A DNA stretch of 64,000 bases from assembly GCA_964534995.1 (NCBI GenBank), contig CAZHSC010000005.1, positions 18,212 to 82,211 of the forward strand. The letters are read 5' to 3'. This stretch comes from JAJTFW01 sp964534995 (lineage in GTDB: Bacteria; Bacteroidota; Bacteroidia; AKYH767-A; OLB10). Below, piece by piece: positions 8,207 through 16,389 of the stretch (position 1 is the stretch's first letter; each line of letters starts with the position of its first letter). Made by a program: the position numbers and the translations under genes. The notes beneath the pieces are model-generated. The model was given only the letters and a program-made list of their open reading frames with translations, was not told where the DNA came from and ran no database searches.

Positions 8207-9325
8207 ATGCGAAGTCTGAAATTTTTACTGCAGAAAGAATTCCGGCAGATCTTCCGGAACCCTGCCATCCTGCGCATGATCTTCCTGATGCCGGTGATAC
8301 AGCTCATCGTATTGCCGATGGTTGCTGATTATGAAATCCGCAATGTCAACATCGGCATCATCGACCACGACCACAGTACTTACTCGCGCGATATGATCCG
8401 CAAGATCACTTCTTCGGAAACCTTCGTACTTGCGGGCTATTATGAGCGTTACAGTGACGCATTAGTAGATGTTGAACACGACAAAGCGGATCTCGTTTTA
8501 GAAATTCCGGCGGGCTTTGAACGCACACTGGTACGCGAAAATGAGGCCAAAGTAGCGGTGGCGGTGAATGCCATCAATGGAGTAAAAGCCAATCTCGGTG
8601 CGGCCTATTTAAGCACCATTCTGCGTAATTACAATCAGGAGGTACGTACCCAATGGATACAATTCCCACGCTTCGATGAACTACCACGGGTTGAAATCGC
8701 AGGTCTCAACTGGTACAACCTCCACATGAATTACAAGTTGTTCATGGTTCCGGGAATTCTGGTGGTGCTGCTCACCATGGTGGGCGCCTTCCTTACTGCG
8801 CTGAACATCGTAAAAGAAAAGGAAGTCGGAACTATCGAACAGCTCAACGTAACGCCTATCCGCAAACCGGAGTTTGTATTAGGCAAGCTTATTCCCTTTT
8901 GGGTATTGGGGATGGTGGTATTGACGCTGGGCTTGCTTGTTGCGCGAATTGTATATGGCATCATACCGGTGGGGAATATTGGTTTACTCTATCTCTTCGC
9001 GGCCGTCTTCCTGCTCGCAGTACTTGGCTTAGGCCTGCTCATCTCCAACATCGCCCAAACGCAACAACAAAGCATGCTCATGGCGTTCTTCCTCATGATG
9101 ATTTTCATCCTCATGGGCGGACTCTACACCAGCATCGACAGCATGCCCTACTGGGCGCAGGTTGTTACCTGGTTCAATCCGGTTACTTACTTTATTGAAG
9201 TGATGCGGATGGTAGTATTAAAAGGCAGCAGCTTCAGTGATATCTCCAGACATCTGGGCATCATTGGCATATTTGCCGTGGTGCTGAATGTATGGGCGGT
9301 GGTGAGTTACAGGAAGAGGAATTAG
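8207..9325 (+). CDS. ABC-2 type permease (YbhR-like)
   Basis: A 372-residue paralogue of the preceding permease with the same layout: N-terminal helix (MIFLMPVIQLIVLPMVA), periplasmic domain, then five helices and the coupling motif KEKEVGTIEQLNVTPI. It is the last gene of the operon. The order tetR, tolC, hlyD, ATPase, ATPase, permease, permease gives a complete self-contained tripartite exporter. Substrate is not visible in the sequence; E. coli YbhFSR has been linked to cefoperazone, chloramphenicol and cation resistance. Confidence 0.9.
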   Translation: MRSLKFLLQKEFRQIFRNPAILRMIFLMPVIQLIVLPMVADYEIRNVNIGIIDHDHSTYSRDMIRKITSSETFVLAGYYERYSDALVDVEHDKADLVLEIPAGFERTLVRENEAKVAVAVNAINGVKANLGAAYLSTILRNYNQEVRTQWIQFPRFDELPRVEIAGLNWYNLHMNYKLFMVPGILVVLLTMVGAFLTALNIVKEKEVGTIEQLNVTPIRKPEFVLGKLIPFWVLGMVVLTLGLLVARIVYGIIPVGNIGLLYLFAAVFLLAVLGLGLLISNIAQTQQQSMLMAFFLMMIFILMGGLYTSIDSMPYWAQVVTWFNPVTYFIEVMRMVVLKGSSFSDISRHLGIIGIFAVVLNVWAVVSYRKRN

Positions 9326-9407
9326 GGTTGCGGGATGCGGGGGAAAAGAATTCGTAGATAACGGAAGGATAAAGATTGGAATTGCAGATTAAATCATTAC
9401 CCTTTAC

Positions 9408-11111
9408 CTACACCCTCTCCAACTCTTCCCACAATGCGAAACGCGACGGATGATCTTTTTTAAGACGCTGGATGAGTGCTTCTACTCGTTTGCCTGCGCC
9501 GAGTTTTTTCATACGACGGAGGTAGCGACAGGCGTTTTTGTAGTGTCCGCGACCTACATTGTCTTTTAAGTATTGAATGATGCCGGTTTCGTATAGCAGG
9601 GCTATTTGCTCTGAATAGGTTTCAGGAAATAGTTTTTCATAACGTTCGAGACGCTGAAGGAATGGATGGTTTTGCAATAGCTCTAATAAACGATCCCACC
9701 ATGCTTCCTTGATGTATATGTCCGCTATTCTATCTACATCCAACCATCGACTTTTCGTGGTAATTTCATCTAACAGACCTTCAACAAATTGGTTCCACTC
9801 CCCCTTGTCCACTGTGGTTTTCAGTATGGAATAGTAATCCTGCTCATGCATGAAATGATCCAGATACAGCATACGGGCGTATTCGATGATTTTTTCTTTA
9901 TCGTTTTGTGCCAGCGCAATTTTCAATAACCAATCGTACCATCCTGCAGCCAGACCCGGTTTACTTTCTTTGTCCGCCTTGATGCCTTCATTGGCTAAAC
10001 GGATTGCTTCTTTATAGTTCTTTGTCTTAATTGCTTCATCAATGGCATTGCGGCGAAATACAGGGTTGGACATATTCCTGCTAACAAAATCCGCAATTTC
10101 TTTTTCCGTTCCTGTTCTGCGCAATAGCGATAGTTTAAGTTCCTGCAGTTTTTCCCGGTCATATTTATTTTGTTGATGCTGATCCAGTAAACTATGTAAG
10201 GTACTTGTTTCAGCAACAGTTCTTTGTTGTGAAATCGCAAGGCCCAACATCGGGAGATGCCAATCCCAGCCGGCAAATATTTTACTGTTATAGGTGGAGA
10301 TGCCGTAGTCAAAGATCATCTTCCGGATTTCTTCCGGTAACTCTTCGTTCGCTGTTTGAAATAGTAAACTCATCGCCTCTTCAATACAACTACCGATATC
10401 ACCATTGCTGTCGTCAACAAATTGCAATGCCTCATTCATCTCTTCCAATACAGCAGCAGCAATAAAAAATGCAGATTGAAAATTACCTTTCTCCAATAGC
10501 CGCTGTGCGTTTACCAGCAGATTGTTTACCTCACGCCAAACCAACGCGGTCTTGTTCCACGGAATAAATTTTCCTTTGCCACCTATACTTCGAAGAATGG
10601 CTTTAACCTGCGATGCATAAAACTTTTTAGTTTCACCACTGGTCTCTGAGCGGAAGGTCATTAGAAAAGTCTTCCTGAACTGTGAATCACGCAGAGTACA
10701 TTCATGAATAAACGCGCACATCTCATCGAGTGTCAGCTTCTGCAATATCTCATCTACCTGCTCCTGCACCGTTTTACGCTTTTTTGGTGGAGTCTTGGTT
10801 TTTACCTTCGTTGTTTTTTTCGAAGAAGGTACAATTTCCAGTATTTCCTGCTGCAAGAAAAACAGTGCGGCAGCTACATGCTTACAAACCGCCCCAAGAT
10901 CATAAGGACAATCACAGGAGTAGTCCTGCACAATTTCGTTCTTTATATGCAGTGTCACCGTATATACTTCCGAGCCTTCTACCTTAAATTCATATACTCC
11001 GGCTGAAATTTCATCCGGTTCATCTACACGACCGTTTTCAAAATACGAAAGACCTCGTTTCAGAATGGCCTCATCAATATGTTGTTCAAATTCGTTTAAA
11101 GGGATTTGCAT
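9408..11111 (-). CDS. SWIM zinc finger domain protein
   Basis: A 567-residue protein with an N-terminal SWIM zinc-binding motif CxC-x7-CxH (Cys66, Cys68, Cys76, His78) inside a small beta domain, then a Lys/Thr-rich linker (97-113), and a long all-helical region of about 440 residues with TPR-like helical pairs. SWIM domains bind DNA or proteins. Bacterial proteins with this layout are of unknown function and are often next to SNF2 helicases, but none is present here. It starts 11 nt downstream of the DUF4143 ATPase stop, so the two may be cotranscribed. Confidence 0.85.
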   Translation of the reverse strand: MQIPLNEFEQHIDEAILKRGLSYFENGRVDEPDEISAGVYEFKVEGSEVYTVTLHIKNEIVQDYSCDCPYDLGAVCKHVAAALFFLQQEILEIVPSSKKTTKVKTKTPPKKRKTVQEQVDEILQKLTLDEMCAFIHECTLRDSQFRKTFLMTFRSETSGETKKFYASQVKAILRSIGGKGKFIPWNKTALVWREVNNLLVNAQRLLEKGNFQSAFFIAAAVLEEMNEALQFVDDSNGDIGSCIEEAMSLLFQTANEELPEEIRKMIFDYGISTYNSKIFAGWDWHLPMLGLAISQQRTVAETSTLHSLLDQHQQNKYDREKLQELKLSLLRRTGTEKEIADFVSRNMSNPVFRRNAIDEAIKTKNYKEAIRLANEGIKADKESKPGLAAGWYDWLLKIALAQNDKEKIIEYARMLYLDHFMHEQDYYSILKTTVDKGEWNQFVEGLLDEITTKSRWLDVDRIADIYIKEAWWDRLLELLQNHPFLQRLERYEKLFPETYSEQIALLYETGIIQYLKDNVGRGHYKNACRYLRRMKKLGAGKRVEALIQRLKKDHPSRFALWEELERV

Positions 11112-11122
11112 GATTTGAAGAT

Positions 11123-12361
11123 TTAATTTGAATCAGGAGACAATAGCCACCGGAATACATTCATGTGAATAACACCCTTTTGGTTTTGAGTAAAGGAATC
11201 AGAAGTCAATAAATACTTTGGGTAGTTGTCATTTAATTTTTCCAAAGACTGGAATTCCCTCTTCGATGTTTCGGGCGAACTTAATAACCACGCTACCTGG
11301 AAATAGGTTAGTTCGCCATTGGGAGTTTTGCAAACAAAATCAACTTCACCAGACCTTGATGTTCCTGTCCAGATTTTATAACCACGTCGCAAGAGTTCAA
11401 GATAAACTACATTCTCCAGAATATGTCCACGATCAGCAGTACGTTCTTTTCCAACCAGTATATTTAATAATCCCGGATCTACCAGATAATACTTTTCTTG
11501 TGTTGCCAGTTGTTTCCTTCCCTTTAAATCAAAGCGGTTTACTTTATAGAATACAAAACCTGCAACGAGATATTCGAGGTATTTATCAACGGTTGAATGA
11601 TGGATTTGTTGACCATCAGTCTTTAGCGCCTTGGATATGTTACCCGGAGAAAGGGCACTTCCAATTTGAGAAGCCATAAACCTTACGATATTTTCGAAGG
11701 CACGTTTGTTGTTTATCTGATGACGTTGTGAAATGTCTTTTTCAATAATACTGGTATAAATTGCCTGCAGATACTCGTAAATTTTATCATGTCCTCCTTC
11801 ACGTAATTCCACCCCTTTGGGCAATGATGTTTCGTTTACATAGTCAAAAAACAACGCTTCATAGTCAAGATATTTATTGTCAATTTCAATTTTTCGTGCG
11901 ATCAAATATTCTTTGAATGAAAAAGGAAGTAATGAAATCTCAATATACCTGCCACTTAAAAGCGTAGCCAGTTCACCCGAAAGCAACAATGCATTGGATC
12001 CGGTAATATATACATCCATGTTAGGTTTAACATATAATCCATCTACCAATCTTTCGAATCCATTTACATTCTGCACTTCATCAAGAAAGACATAATTAGG
12101 TTTTTCTTTGTCGAGTCGACTTACTATATATTCATACAAACCATCCAGGTCATTCAGATACCGTCGATATTCGAAATCTTCAAAGTTTATAGATAAAATC
12201 TGGCTGTCGGCTACGCCCATCTCCCGTAAGGTTCGTCGATACAGTTCCAATAAGGTGCTCTTGCCGCTTCGTCGTAATCCTGTCACCACCTTAATTAGGT
12301 CTAAATCTTTGTATGACAATAATTTAGCCGTGTATTCTGTCCGTTCGATATATTCTGCCAT
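11123..12361 (-). CDS. P-loop ATPase, AAA_14 plus DUF4143
   Basis: A 412-residue protein with Walker A GLRRSGKST (28-36), a Walker B NYVFLDEVQNV (about 89-99), a sensor-like ITGSNALLLS and the family motif LSGRYIEISLLPFSF. The C-terminal DUF4143 region contains a winged-helix part (NISKAL, STVDKYLEYL) and a nuclease-like end (SGEVDFVC) that resembles the GxxVDF core of PD-(D/E)XK folds. These ATPases are widespread in Bacteroidota and archaea, patchily distributed, and have no firmly established function. A perfect 18-bp inverted repeat lies 18 bp upstream of its start. Confidence 0.88.
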   Translation of the reverse strand: MAEYIERTEYTAKLLSYKDLDLIKVVTGLRRSGKSTLLELYRRTLREMGVADSQILSINFEDFEYRRYLNDLDGLYEYIVSRLDKEKPNYVFLDEVQNVNGFERLVDGLYVKPNMDVYITGSNALLLSGELATLLSGRYIEISLLPFSFKEYLIARKIEIDNKYLDYEALFFDYVNETSLPKGVELREGGHDKIYEYLQAIYTSIIEKDISQRHQINNKRAFENIVRFMASQIGSALSPGNISKALKTDGQQIHHSTVDKYLEYLVAGFVFYKVNRFDLKGRKQLATQEKYYLVDPGLLNILVGKERTADRGHILENVVYLELLRRGYKIWTGTSRSGEVDFVCKTPNGELTYFQVAWLLSSPETSKREFQSLEKLNDNYPKYLLTSDSFTQNQKGVIHMNVFRWLLSPDSN

Positions 12362-12377
12362 ACTATAAAGATACTAC

Positions 12378-12611
12378 TTAAATTATCAAAACTTGCAAAA
12401 TAAGCAAGTTTTGATAATTTATCGGCTTACTAAACGCAGAAAATCCAGCCATAATATCCCCTAAAAGCCCCCCCTTTGATTCGTTCGTCTTCCCCCTCAC
12501 TTCATACACCGTCTTCCGTTTATCTCCTTTTTTCTTTAACAACTTCAGTTCCGTTCCTTTTAACAGATCCCTTGAAGCGGTGGCTGGCGAAAGCGACTTA
12601 AATACATTCAT
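12378..12611 (-). pseudogene. Remnant of a winged-helix protein (resembles Fic-family C-terminus)
   Basis: This 77-codon ORF, open back to a stop near 12654, includes SPATASRDL and KKKGDKRKTVYEV, which match the winged helix-turn-helix and wing that end many Fic-domain and related proteins (pattern ATASRDL...L...GxGRxTxYxL). No Fic motif (HPFxxGN) is found upstream, and the end of the ORF (residues 45-77) runs into the inverted repeat. The best reading is a decayed 3' fragment of a longer gene. It could instead be a short functional regulator. Confidence 0.4.
12379..12421. repeat. Perfect 18-bp inverted repeat upstream of the DUF4143 ATPase
   Basis: Arms at 12379-12396 and 12404-12421 are exact reverse complements (TAAATTATCAAAACTTGC) around the 7-nt loop AAAATAA. 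It lies between the ATPase start and the end of the small remnant ORF. It could be an operator for the ATPase, a hairpin in its leader, or a boundary of an acquired module. There is no T-run on either side long enough for an ordinary terminator. Confidence 0.8.
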
Positions 12612-12712
12612 GTATTCCTGGTCAGGTGGTTGGCATTTACCTCCCCAAGCTTAATCGAAACTGAACTTATCAGGTTTAATATGCGTGGCGTTAACTGATA
12701 GGGAGGATTCAC

Positions 12713-12736
12713 TGATAGTATCATATGATACTATCA
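12713..12736. promoter_or_regulatory. Perfect 24-bp palindrome
   Basis: The half-site is TGATAGTATCAT followed immediately by its exact reverse complement, with no spacer. A third partial copy, CTGATAG, occurs at 12696-12702. It is about 100 bp upstream of the winged-helix remnant and 200 bp upstream of arsR. It looks like an operator for a dimeric regulator, perhaps left over from the gene now decayed. Confidence 0.6.
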
Positions 12737-12877
12737 AAAGTAAATAAATACAGAACTATGTGCACTGATCAAATGCTTTGATCTCCATTAACTATTAAGG
12801 ATTCAAAGTAAAAAAATGCCTATTATGACGGTATTTATTTGTAATTCCGTTATTTACAATTTTCATTCAATAATTAT

Positions 12878-12909
12878 TTTGCGCAACCAAATAATTGCAC
12901 ATATATTTG
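12878..12909 (+). promoter_or_regulatory. Promoter of the arsR operon
   Basis: TTTG at 12878-12881 and TATATTTG at 12902-12909 are separated by 20 bp and match the Bacteroidota primary sigma consensus at every fixed position. The ATG of arsR is 25 bp downstream of the -7 box. Confidence 0.8.
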
Positions 12910-12928
12910 CAACCATATTGTTGCGCAA
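12879..12928. promoter_or_regulatory. Candidate ArsR operator overlapping its promoter
   Basis: The motif TTGCGCAAC (12879-12887), TTGCAAC (12907-12913) and its reverse GTTGCGCAA (12920-12928) surround the promoter. GCAAC-N6-GTTGC at 12909-12924 is an inverted repeat covering the expected transcription start. This layout suits autorepression by the ArsR protein. Confidence 0.6.
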
Positions 12929-12934
12929 ATTACA

Positions 12935-13261
12935 ATGGAAACCAGAAGAGACGTCTTCAGTGCCTTAGCTGATCCTACACGGCGGGCGATCATTCTCCTC
13001 CTGGCTGTTGGCTCCATGACACCCAACGCGATGGCAGCACATTTCGACAGCAGCCGGCAGGCAATATCCAAACACCTGCAGGTGCTTACCGAATGTGAAA
13101 TCGTGTTTCCTGATCAGCAGGGACGTGAGATCTACTACCACTTAAATGCCGATAAAATGAAAGAAGTAGAAAAGTGGTTACTGCAATTTAAACAGATGCT
13201 GGCGAAACGTTTCGAACAGCTGGATACCGTACTTGACAAACTAAAATCGAACCGCAAATGA
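12935..13261 (+). CDS. ArsR-family winged-helix transcriptional regulator
   Basis: A 108-residue protein with the ArsR fold: RRDVFSALADPTRRAIILLL at the start, the recognition helix region SRQAISKHLQVL (about 43-54) and a wing with GREIYYHLN. It lacks the Cys metal box (CVC) of metal sensors, and belongs to the subgroup found next to AHSA1/SRPBCC proteins. The stop overlaps the next start by ATGA (13258-13261), so the pair is translationally coupled. It probably represses its own operon. The inducer is unknown. Confidence 0.92.
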   Translation: METRRDVFSALADPTRRAIILLLAVGSMTPNAMAAHFDSSRQAISKHLQVLTECEIVFPDQQGREIYYHLNADKMKEVEKWLLQFKQMLAKRFEQLDTVLDKLKSNRK

Positions 13262-14220
13262 ACAAGGCTATCCTCTTTAACTTTTTTGTAGATAAGGAAA
13301 AAAATCAAATTACCGTTGATCGTTCTTTCAACGCACCTATCGATCTTGTTTGGGCTGCCTGGACCGAGTCCGACCTCCTCGATCAGTGGTGGGCACCGAA
13401 ACCGTATCAGTCGGTCACCCAATCACAGGATTTTCGTGAAGGAGGCAAGTGGCTTTATTATATGTTGAGTCCTGAGGGAGATAAGCATTGGTGTTATTTC
13501 GTATATGAAAAAATTACGCCGATGTCTTACTTCGGTGGTCATGATTCATTTTGCGATGAAGAGGGAAAACCGAATACCTCGAAACCCATCGTACACTGGG
13601 GGAACACATTCCATGATCAGGGCGACAGCACCACGGTAAATCTTGTGCTGCAATTCAAATCATTGGAGGACCTCGAAGCGATTATTCAAATGGGTTTCAA
13701 AGAGGGATTCACGGCCGGACTCGAAAACCTAGATCAATACATCGCTGCACAATTCTATTTACGCAAGCGCAGCAAGCCGGATAACAAAGCACGTGTATCC
13801 ACTTACTTAAATTTTCCGGGCAATACCGAAGAAGCATTTCTCTTTTATCGCTCCGTATTCAAATCAGAATTCGTGGATGGCATTCATCGGTTTGGTGAAT
13901 TGCCTGCGGATCCGAATCAACCACCAATGTCTGAATCATTGAAGAATATGGTGATACATGTTGAACTGCCATTATACGGTGGACATATTCTGATGGGCAC
14001 TGATGCTCCCAAAGAAATGGGATTCACCGTAACGCAGGGCAACAACATGCACATCAATCTGGAACCCGATTCAAAAGTGGAAGCTGACCGGATATTCAAG
14101 GAACTATCTGCAGGAGGTGCGGTGAGCATGCCGATGCAGGATATGTTCTGGGGTGCTTACTTCGGAAGCTTTACGGATAAATTCGGGATTAACTGGATGA
14201 TAAATTATCAGGCGAAATAA
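13258..14220 (+). CDS. Fusion of SRPBCC (AHSA1-like) and VOC (PhnB-like) domains
   Basis: A 320-residue two-domain protein. Residues 10-165 form an AHSA1/SRPBCC ligand-binding domain (DRSFNAPIDLVWAAWT, WWAPKPY, GGKWLYYM). Residues 180-318 form a glyoxalase/VOC domain of the PhnB type (YLNFPGNTEEAFLFYRSVF, MHINLEPDS, WGAYFGSFTDKFGINWMIN). The two are usually separate genes in ArsR-linked clusters; here they are joined in one chain. Both folds bind small hydrophobic or modified molecules, so a detoxification role is plausible but unproven. Confidence 0.87.
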   Translation: MNKAILFNFFVDKEKNQITVDRSFNAPIDLVWAAWTESDLLDQWWAPKPYQSVTQSQDFREGGKWLYYMLSPEGDKHWCYFVYEKITPMSYFGGHDSFCDEEGKPNTSKPIVHWGNTFHDQGDSTTVNLVLQFKSLEDLEAIIQMGFKEGFTAGLENLDQYIAAQFYLRKRSKPDNKARVSTYLNFPGNTEEAFLFYRSVFKSEFVDGIHRFGELPADPNQPPMSESLKNMVIHVELPLYGGHILMGTDAPKEMGFTVTQGNNMHINLEPDSKVEADRIFKELSAGGAVSMPMQDMFWGAYFGSFTDKFGINWMINYQAK

Positions 14221-14233
14221 CAATAATACAGAA

Positions 14234-14261
14234 TAAGCCCCGGCGTAAAATCCGGGGCTTA
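14234..14261. terminator. Hairpin after the SRPBCC-VOC gene
   Basis: TAAGCCCCGG (14234-14243) pairs perfectly with CCGGGGCTTA (14252-14261) across an 8-nt loop, 13 bp after the stop. No T-run follows on the plus strand, so it may be a weak terminator or an mRNA 3'-end stabiliser. Confidence 0.55.
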
Positions 14262-14353
14262 AAGAATCCGGCACATCCTGTTTGGCAGGAGGCTATGATA
14301 AAGTTTAAAAGGTGCCTTGATTAAACGAAGTATCGCAACACGCTTCCATCCAA

Positions 14354-16234
14354 TCAACGAATGACCATCTGGCGGGACTTAATGATACGCCCATCGATAA
14401 TCAGAGTTGCAGTGTACATACCAGGTCCGGAAGCATGGTTATACTCATATTGAAAATCACCGGTAGCAGCGATAACGGTACTCCGTATTTCCTTTCCATC
14501 TGAAGAAGTGATGATGAGTTCCGCATGCCCTGAACCGGCAGGAATATACCCATAGAAGCTGGTCCTGTCATGAAAGGGATTGGGTAAATTCTGTTCGAGC
14601 GAAGCCGGTCTGGGATCCGCAACTCCGATAGCCGGCAGCTGTGCCTTTCCGGTGGCAGCAGTCCGTTCGCAGCAATGATTCATATCTTCACGGATAGCAA
14701 GTACAAGTTTGCGCAGGTCATCCATCTCCTGCTGCTGCTTTCTGATCTGTTCTTCCTTACGATCCACTTCTTGCTTTAATTCCAGTACCGAATTAATCAG
14801 AATGAAATCCATGGCACCATAATCAACACCAAGGTATTCCGTTTGCTTTCCTGTTTTCTCATCGGTATTTACAAATGGCTTAATCATATACGGGGCCGCT
14901 TCACGCAGCTCCTGGGCCAGCGTACCCACAAATTCTTCGTTGATTGGCGTATGCGCCTCCCCGTTATACCGGAAGCGTACCGGATGTATTTTTTCAAGTA
15001 CACTGAGTCCGTCGGTGAATTCACGTACATCGGTCTTGAGCCTTGCATCGCTGCTGACGGTCCAGGCGGAAGAACCGGGCTTGGCGGCAGAGTTCGTCGC
15101 CACTTCCAGCTGGAAAGCGGGCGTTATATTACCGATACCCACATTGCCGTTGCCGGTCATGACCATCACATCTCCAAAGCCACTATTGAAAAAGTTCATA
15201 CGGGCAGAGGATGGTGTGGCATTGGCAAGTCCTGCCAACGCCCAGTAATTGCCGGTCTGGGTGTTCTGAAAATGAATACGTGCATAATCTGCACCCTGTT
15301 CACGCAGGAGAAGCTGTGGAGAAGAACCGGAACTGTTATAGTCTACATGCAGCCGTGCGGCTGGTAAAGTGCTTCCAATTCCAACCTTAATATTACTGGT
15401 ATCTCCCAGCACCATGCTGTTACTTTGACTAACCTTGCTTCCTGCTCCGATGGCCACCGCATTGGTCAGGTTATCTGTCAAAGAAGCATAGGCGCCCAAT
15501 AATACACAGTTGTTCCCGGAAGCAATATTGGCAGCTGTACCCGAGCCTATAAAAGTATTTGACATACCGGATGTCAGGGATTGAGCTGTACCGGCTCCCA
15601 TCGCTACATTGTTGCTTCCGCTCATCAGGCTATACACCGAGTTTGATCCCATGATCGTGTTATTGCTCCCATTAACTAATCCTGCCAGTGAAGAACGACC
15701 TACGACTGTATTGTCATGGCCTGTAGTGTTGGATGTCAAAGCGGCAGCACCTATTGCTGTATTTCCATTGCCGCTTGAGTTTGCACTCAGCGAATTATAT
15801 CCAAACGCGCTGTTTCCAAACCCTGAGGTATCTGCCAAAAGAGCATTTTCGCCAAAACCGGAATTGCCATAACCCGTGGTAATGGCATTGCCGCTATGAT
15901 ATCCTGCAAACACATTGACACCGCCACGCGTGTGGAAAGCCCGGGTTGCATTGATATAAAGTCCGGAATCTTTTGCCAGATTCATATTTCCATTGACATC
16001 CAGCTTGAATAGCGGACTTGAAGTCCCTATTCCAATTTTTCCGTTGGCGGTAATGTACAAGCGGACCTGGTTGTTGGTCTTCACTTTCAATGCCTTGTTA
16101 TCGAGTGTACCTATAAAATTACTGGCCGGATTTGTTCCGGCGTTTCCGGTTAAACTCCATTGTGCCTGCACTGCGTTAATAGTAGCCGTCAGCACAACTA
16201 ATGTCAGGCAAAGGGTGAGATTAAGGTTTTTCAT
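14354..16234 (-). CDS. Secreted surface protein with head repeats, S74 chaperone domain and T9SS sorting domain
   Basis: A 626-residue protein. Signal peptide 1-24 (cleavage after VQA); residues about 105-250 are beta-roll head repeats of the trimeric adhesin kind (GNSAFGYNSL, GNGNTAIGAAAL, GHDNTVVG); about 391 on is an endosialidase-type intramolecular chaperone (peptidase S74) with the motif SSDARLKTDV; 478-520 is a long coiled coil; from about 548 (LEQNLPNPF) comes a T9SS type A sorting domain ending in KSRQMVIR. It should be a trimeric surface fibre exported by the T9SS. The order matters, because S74 domains usually cleave themselves off, which here would also remove the sorting domain. 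Confidence 0.85.
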   Translation of the reverse strand: MKNLNLTLCLTLVVLTATINAVQAQWSLTGNAGTNPASNFIGTLDNKALKVKTNNQVRLYITANGKIGIGTSSPLFKLDVNGNMNLAKDSGLYINATRAFHTRGGVNVFAGYHSGNAITTGYGNSGFGENALLADTSGFGNSAFGYNSLSANSSGNGNTAIGAAALTSNTTGHDNTVVGRSSLAGLVNGSNNTIMGSNSVYSLMSGSNNVAMGAGTAQSLTSGMSNTFIGSGTAANIASGNNCVLLGAYASLTDNLTNAVAIGAGSKVSQSNSMVLGDTSNIKVGIGSTLPAARLHVDYNSSGSSPQLLLREQGADYARIHFQNTQTGNYWALAGLANATPSSARMNFFNSGFGDVMVMTGNGNVGIGNITPAFQLEVATNSAAKPGSSAWTVSSDARLKTDVREFTDGLSVLEKIHPVRFRYNGEAHTPINEEFVGTLAQELREAAPYMIKPFVNTDEKTGKQTEYLGVDYGAMDFILINSVLELKQEVDRKEEQIRKQQQEMDDLRKLVLAIREDMNHCCERTAATGKAQLPAIGVADPRPASLEQNLPNPFHDRTSFYGYIPAGSGHAELIITSSDGKEIRSTVIAATGDFQYEYNHASGPGMYTATLIIDGRIIKSRQMVIR

Positions 16235-16389
16235 GGTCTTGTGTATTTACCGGTAAAACTATTTTTCCTACAGCAGCCGGAATGGGGCATTGAGCAAATG
16301 CGGGATCTTGTTGAGCGGAATGCTGTTTTGCCTTATTTAAATACTTTTTATTCATCGCCGGAAGTACTTACTTTGTAAATGACCGGACT

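Larger units (their letters stand above)
12612..12934. other. AT-rich intergenic region upstream of arsR
   Basis: A 323-bp region with no convincing ORF. It contains a perfect 24-bp palindrome (12713-12736) and, close to the arsR gene, a full Bacteroidota promoter overlapped by repeated GCAAC half-sites. The rest (about 12740-12870) is AT-rich without recognised structure. Confidence 0.7.
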
